Source: Erythrocercus mccallii (lineage: Eukaryota > Chordata > Aves > Passeriformes > Dicruridae). Taken from it: 64,000 bases of DNA. The stretch spans positions 1,861,576 through 1,925,575 of the forward strand of contig VZRG01000007.1 in the NCBI GenBank assembly GCA_013397435.1, read 5' to 3'. The notes beneath the pieces are model-generated. The model did no database searches, was not told the origin of the DNA, and worked only from the letters and a program-made list of their open reading frames with translations. The number at the start of each line of letters is the position of its first letter. Within the stretch, counting starts at the first letter, position 1. Shown piece by piece: positions 61,191-64,000 of the stretch. A program made the position numbers and the translations under genes.

Positions 61191-63399
61191 ATAATTTCAT
61201 GAATAAACAGAACTATGAATAGAAATGATGACCATTATTTTCATGCAGAAACTGGAAAAACTGAGCGTAGAGGAATTCAATGGAGAAAATAGGCTTATGG
61301 GAAAACTAACTTTCAATTATTTTTGGTTTTATGCATGCAAAATACTCTTTATAATAACAGTATTGATCAACAAAAGAAAGGTATGCCTAGGACTTGGCTT
61401 GAGGCTTTCAGGTAGCAAGGATTCTGGGCACCCAGATGAAGAAACATCATTCAGCTCTAGGCTGCCAAGTTGATGGAGAGTGCAGAGGCTACAGTCCTTT
61501 GCAAAAATTGTCCTGGGCAGCAAAGGGCAGCCAAAATCTGGACTAGTTCTGTTCTGTTGCAGCTGGAAGTTGAAGCGGGGTGCAAGTTAAAAATGGCAGA
61601 AAAGGAGGAGGAATGAGCATCCCTTCTTTAGCTGATCACTTCACTGACAATAAAAATAAGAGTTTTAATATAAAAAATGTTATATGTGTCTGTGCTAAGT
61701 CCAGGTCTGCCTTTAGGTAACCCTGGACTCCTGAAATTTGCTCCATACATGAAAATGATAAAATGATAAGGTGGCAGTTTTAGTTGTCCCCTCCCTCTCT
61801 GATTCTTGAGCTGAGAAGAGCATTTCCTAAACAGCCTCAATCAATACACTTAGTTTCTCAGAACCAGCAAAATATCTGGGCTCTCTGGAGAAATTTGCTA
61901 AAGTTTTGTTGTGCCTCATAGGAGCAGAGACCATTAACTTGGTTGAATCATACCAAATTACTTTTAAAATCCCTCTGATACAAGCCACTGCCCACAAGGG
62001 AATACTTCAAAACCCATTTGAATTATGAATGGAGATGGATTCCAATACATGCCTATGCAGAGAACAAAGCCATTTTTTTATTATTAGTTTTAACCAAATA
62101 AGAAATAACCTGCCATTCCACTATTATTAAGATTTTATCTCATCATTTATTTTCAACTAGCATGGAAAATGCAAATAACCACCTCCTGCCTGGAACTTGT
62201 ATATTGCTTTGTTCATATGCCTGAAACAAACTCATATCAAGAGACCACCACTGTACTGCACAGCACAATTATTTTCCTTACTATGGTTTACAAGTCTATT
62301 TGGTGCATTTATCATATAAAATAAGTCTTTAGCAAAGACACACCAACAGATTTATTGGAAATCTTTTATGGGGTTTTACTCCAGCCCCAACTAAAGTTGG
62401 GTATTTACTGGTGCTTAGTGACATTTTACTTTGTTTATGTAGAAAGCTTAGGACCGGAATAAAACTTGTCCAACTTGCTCCATGCTTCAGGATTGTTTTG
62501 AGGAAAGGAGAGGGGGGTCTGGTTCAAGCAACTGGTCTGCTACTGTGTTATTGCCTTTCCCTGTCCTTTTACACTGAGAGAAAGGAGCCAGTTATAGGTA
62601 GGAGACTTAACTGCTGCTTGTGGTAGTCCCAGTGATCAGAAACAGAAAAGATAAGGCTTCTCAGTTTCCTAAGGCTGTGCATTTTTCATTGGGGAGAAAA
62701 AGAGACAGAACTACAAATGAGATTCAACAGGGCTACTGAAATCCTACCACAACCAGATGTTTTATTTTATACCTGAAACCCTCAGCCATGAATAAGTAAC
62801 TCCCCATTTTAATCCTACTTGTTCCTTGTCATTTCCTGTCATTCTCATATAGAATCAAAAACCCTGATGGGGCAACAGATATAAATGGACACAAAAACCC
62901 CTTTGCAGAATCCATGAATTTGGACTGCCTCTTCAAGAAATTAATTGAAGTGTGAACACATGCATTAGCAAACCTTCACCAATACAACTTGGTGGTTCAT
63001 AATTGGCTACCAAGGCAAACTGATCTAAACTGTACCAAGGTATTTTCATGAAAATTTGTTATGAGGAAGGTGTTTGTACTGTCTTAGGTGACACCTTCTC
63101 AATTATTTCTTATGTGCTGCTGTAAAACAATTCCATAATCCTCTAGTATAAGATACATTTATGTGAGAAAGGAAAGACAGCATTTTTCAGTTACTTGAGC
63201 AAAAACAGTCACTGTTTTCTAATTGCATTGAGCATTTCACCTCACCAAAGTCTCCACCTAACCATGTCAGTGATATTCACTGTTCTATTTTTAATCCATT
63301 TTCTCTGCATCTGAATTCTCAAACTATTTACAGTGAAAGTCAGTCTCTATGAAAATCCAACCTTAATGAACAAATTGAGCATAACCAGCTATATACACT

Positions 63400-63412
63400 T
63401 ATTATTATTATT
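63400..63412. repeat. (ATT)4 microsatellite
   Basis: Four att units. Minimal. Confidence 0.7.
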
Positions 63413-64000
63413 CTTTTAAGCAGAATAATGAACTTATTGGGTCATAGGAAAAAAGAAAATATAGTGTAAACTATTAAAACCTGACTGACAAAGGGTTAAG
63501 CTCAATTTAATCATGTGTTCAGCTGTGTACAGTTAATGTGCATCTCTACTGTATTTTACCCTTTGGTAATTCAGCAATTAACTTTATGATTCCTTAATTA
63601 AGTTCCATTCATTTGCACAAGCACTGAATAGTATTTTTTTTCTACAGCAACAGATGATAAAAAATGTTTTTGTACACTTTACAACACCTAGAAGGCTTAA
63701 AACTGCTGCCCCTACCTGCCTTCCTCTCCTGCACCTCCAGCATTTAACATGGTGGGCGTGGTGGTTGCTGCCAGTAACACCAGAATGCAAAACTTTTATT
63801 ATCAAAATGGACAACTGGCTCATAAAATACTAATCAAGCCTAAAAATGGTCACATAAAATACGAAGTTCCAGGGAACCAGCCATAAAAAGCAGAATTGAA
63901 GGTACATTAAATCTGGCATTGTCAGAGCCAGTGTAAATACATCAAGAGTTTATAGACAATCTGTGAAGGATTTGGAGACAAGTTCTGTGAAGAATTTGAA

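Larger units (their letters stand above)
54856..64000. other. AT-rich, no gene or element recognised
   Basis: About 9.1 kb without a defensible gene. The longest open frame is 119 codons (59528-59887, minus), hydrophobic and Phe/Leu/Ser-rich as expected of translated A/T-rich DNA. A strong hairpin, an AT-only block and a C/A-only tract are described separately. Confidence 0.5.

Noticed and set aside
60927..61200. Hydrophobic, membrane-protein-like frames rich in Phe, Leu, Gly and Trp (minus strand)
   Set aside because: They are the translation of the C/A-only tract and its T/G-rich complement.
1..64000. CRISPR arrays, operons, bacterial promoters, phage or plasmid features
   Set aside because: No spaced repeats, no dense gene arrangement and no ribosome binding sites; CR1 LINEs and LTRs mark vertebrate nuclear DNA.

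Overview
The window looks like a gene-poor stretch of a bird genome, probably intergenic or a very large intron. I place it in birds (or at least sauropsids) because the recognisable dispersed repeats are CR1 LINEs of several ages and two long-terminal-repeat-like elements of a retroviral type; the rest is AT-rich single-copy-looking DNA with short A- or T-rich tracts and microsatellites. There is nothing bacterial here: no operons, no ribosome binding sites and no CRISPR array. I found no host protein-coding exon that I can defend. The open frames are short, low in coding character, or remnants of transposable elements.

Layout. Bases 1 to about 1090 are unassigned. A long, dead, plus-strand CR1 LINE runs from about 1090 to 3802, with endonuclease, reverse transcriptase and 3' UTR recognisable. 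A much older plus-strand CR1 relic lies at about 7000-8540, with a possible 3' UTR scrap near 9340-9460. Bases 9.5-21.9 kb hold no recognisable element beyond simple repeats.

The most unusual part is 21,901-24,344. Two related but diverged GC-rich LTR-like elements lie in the same orientation, 209 bp apart. Both start TGTTATG, both end TTTCA exactly 45 bp after the start of a first AATAAA, and both contain a diverged internal repeat of about 107-110 bp. The first is flanked by a 4-bp TTAG duplication, contains an assembly gap of 255 N, and carries a tRNA-Arg(CCU)-like sequence absent from the second. Comparing anchors in the two copies suggests that the gap hides almost no sequence.

Further along are a minus-strand CR1 3' fragment (about 29,690-30,400), two CR1 3' ends tail to tail (40,493-40,780), and a short minus-strand CR1 3' tip (54,768-54,855). 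The rest of 24.3-64 kb is AT-rich and unassigned. It includes a strong 20-bp hairpin at 59,141-59,200, a perfect 14-bp inverted repeat at 53,100-53,203, AT palindromes, and a C/A-only strand-asymmetric tract at 61,008-61,190. No set of genes working together can be described; the story is one of repeated retroelement insertion and decay.
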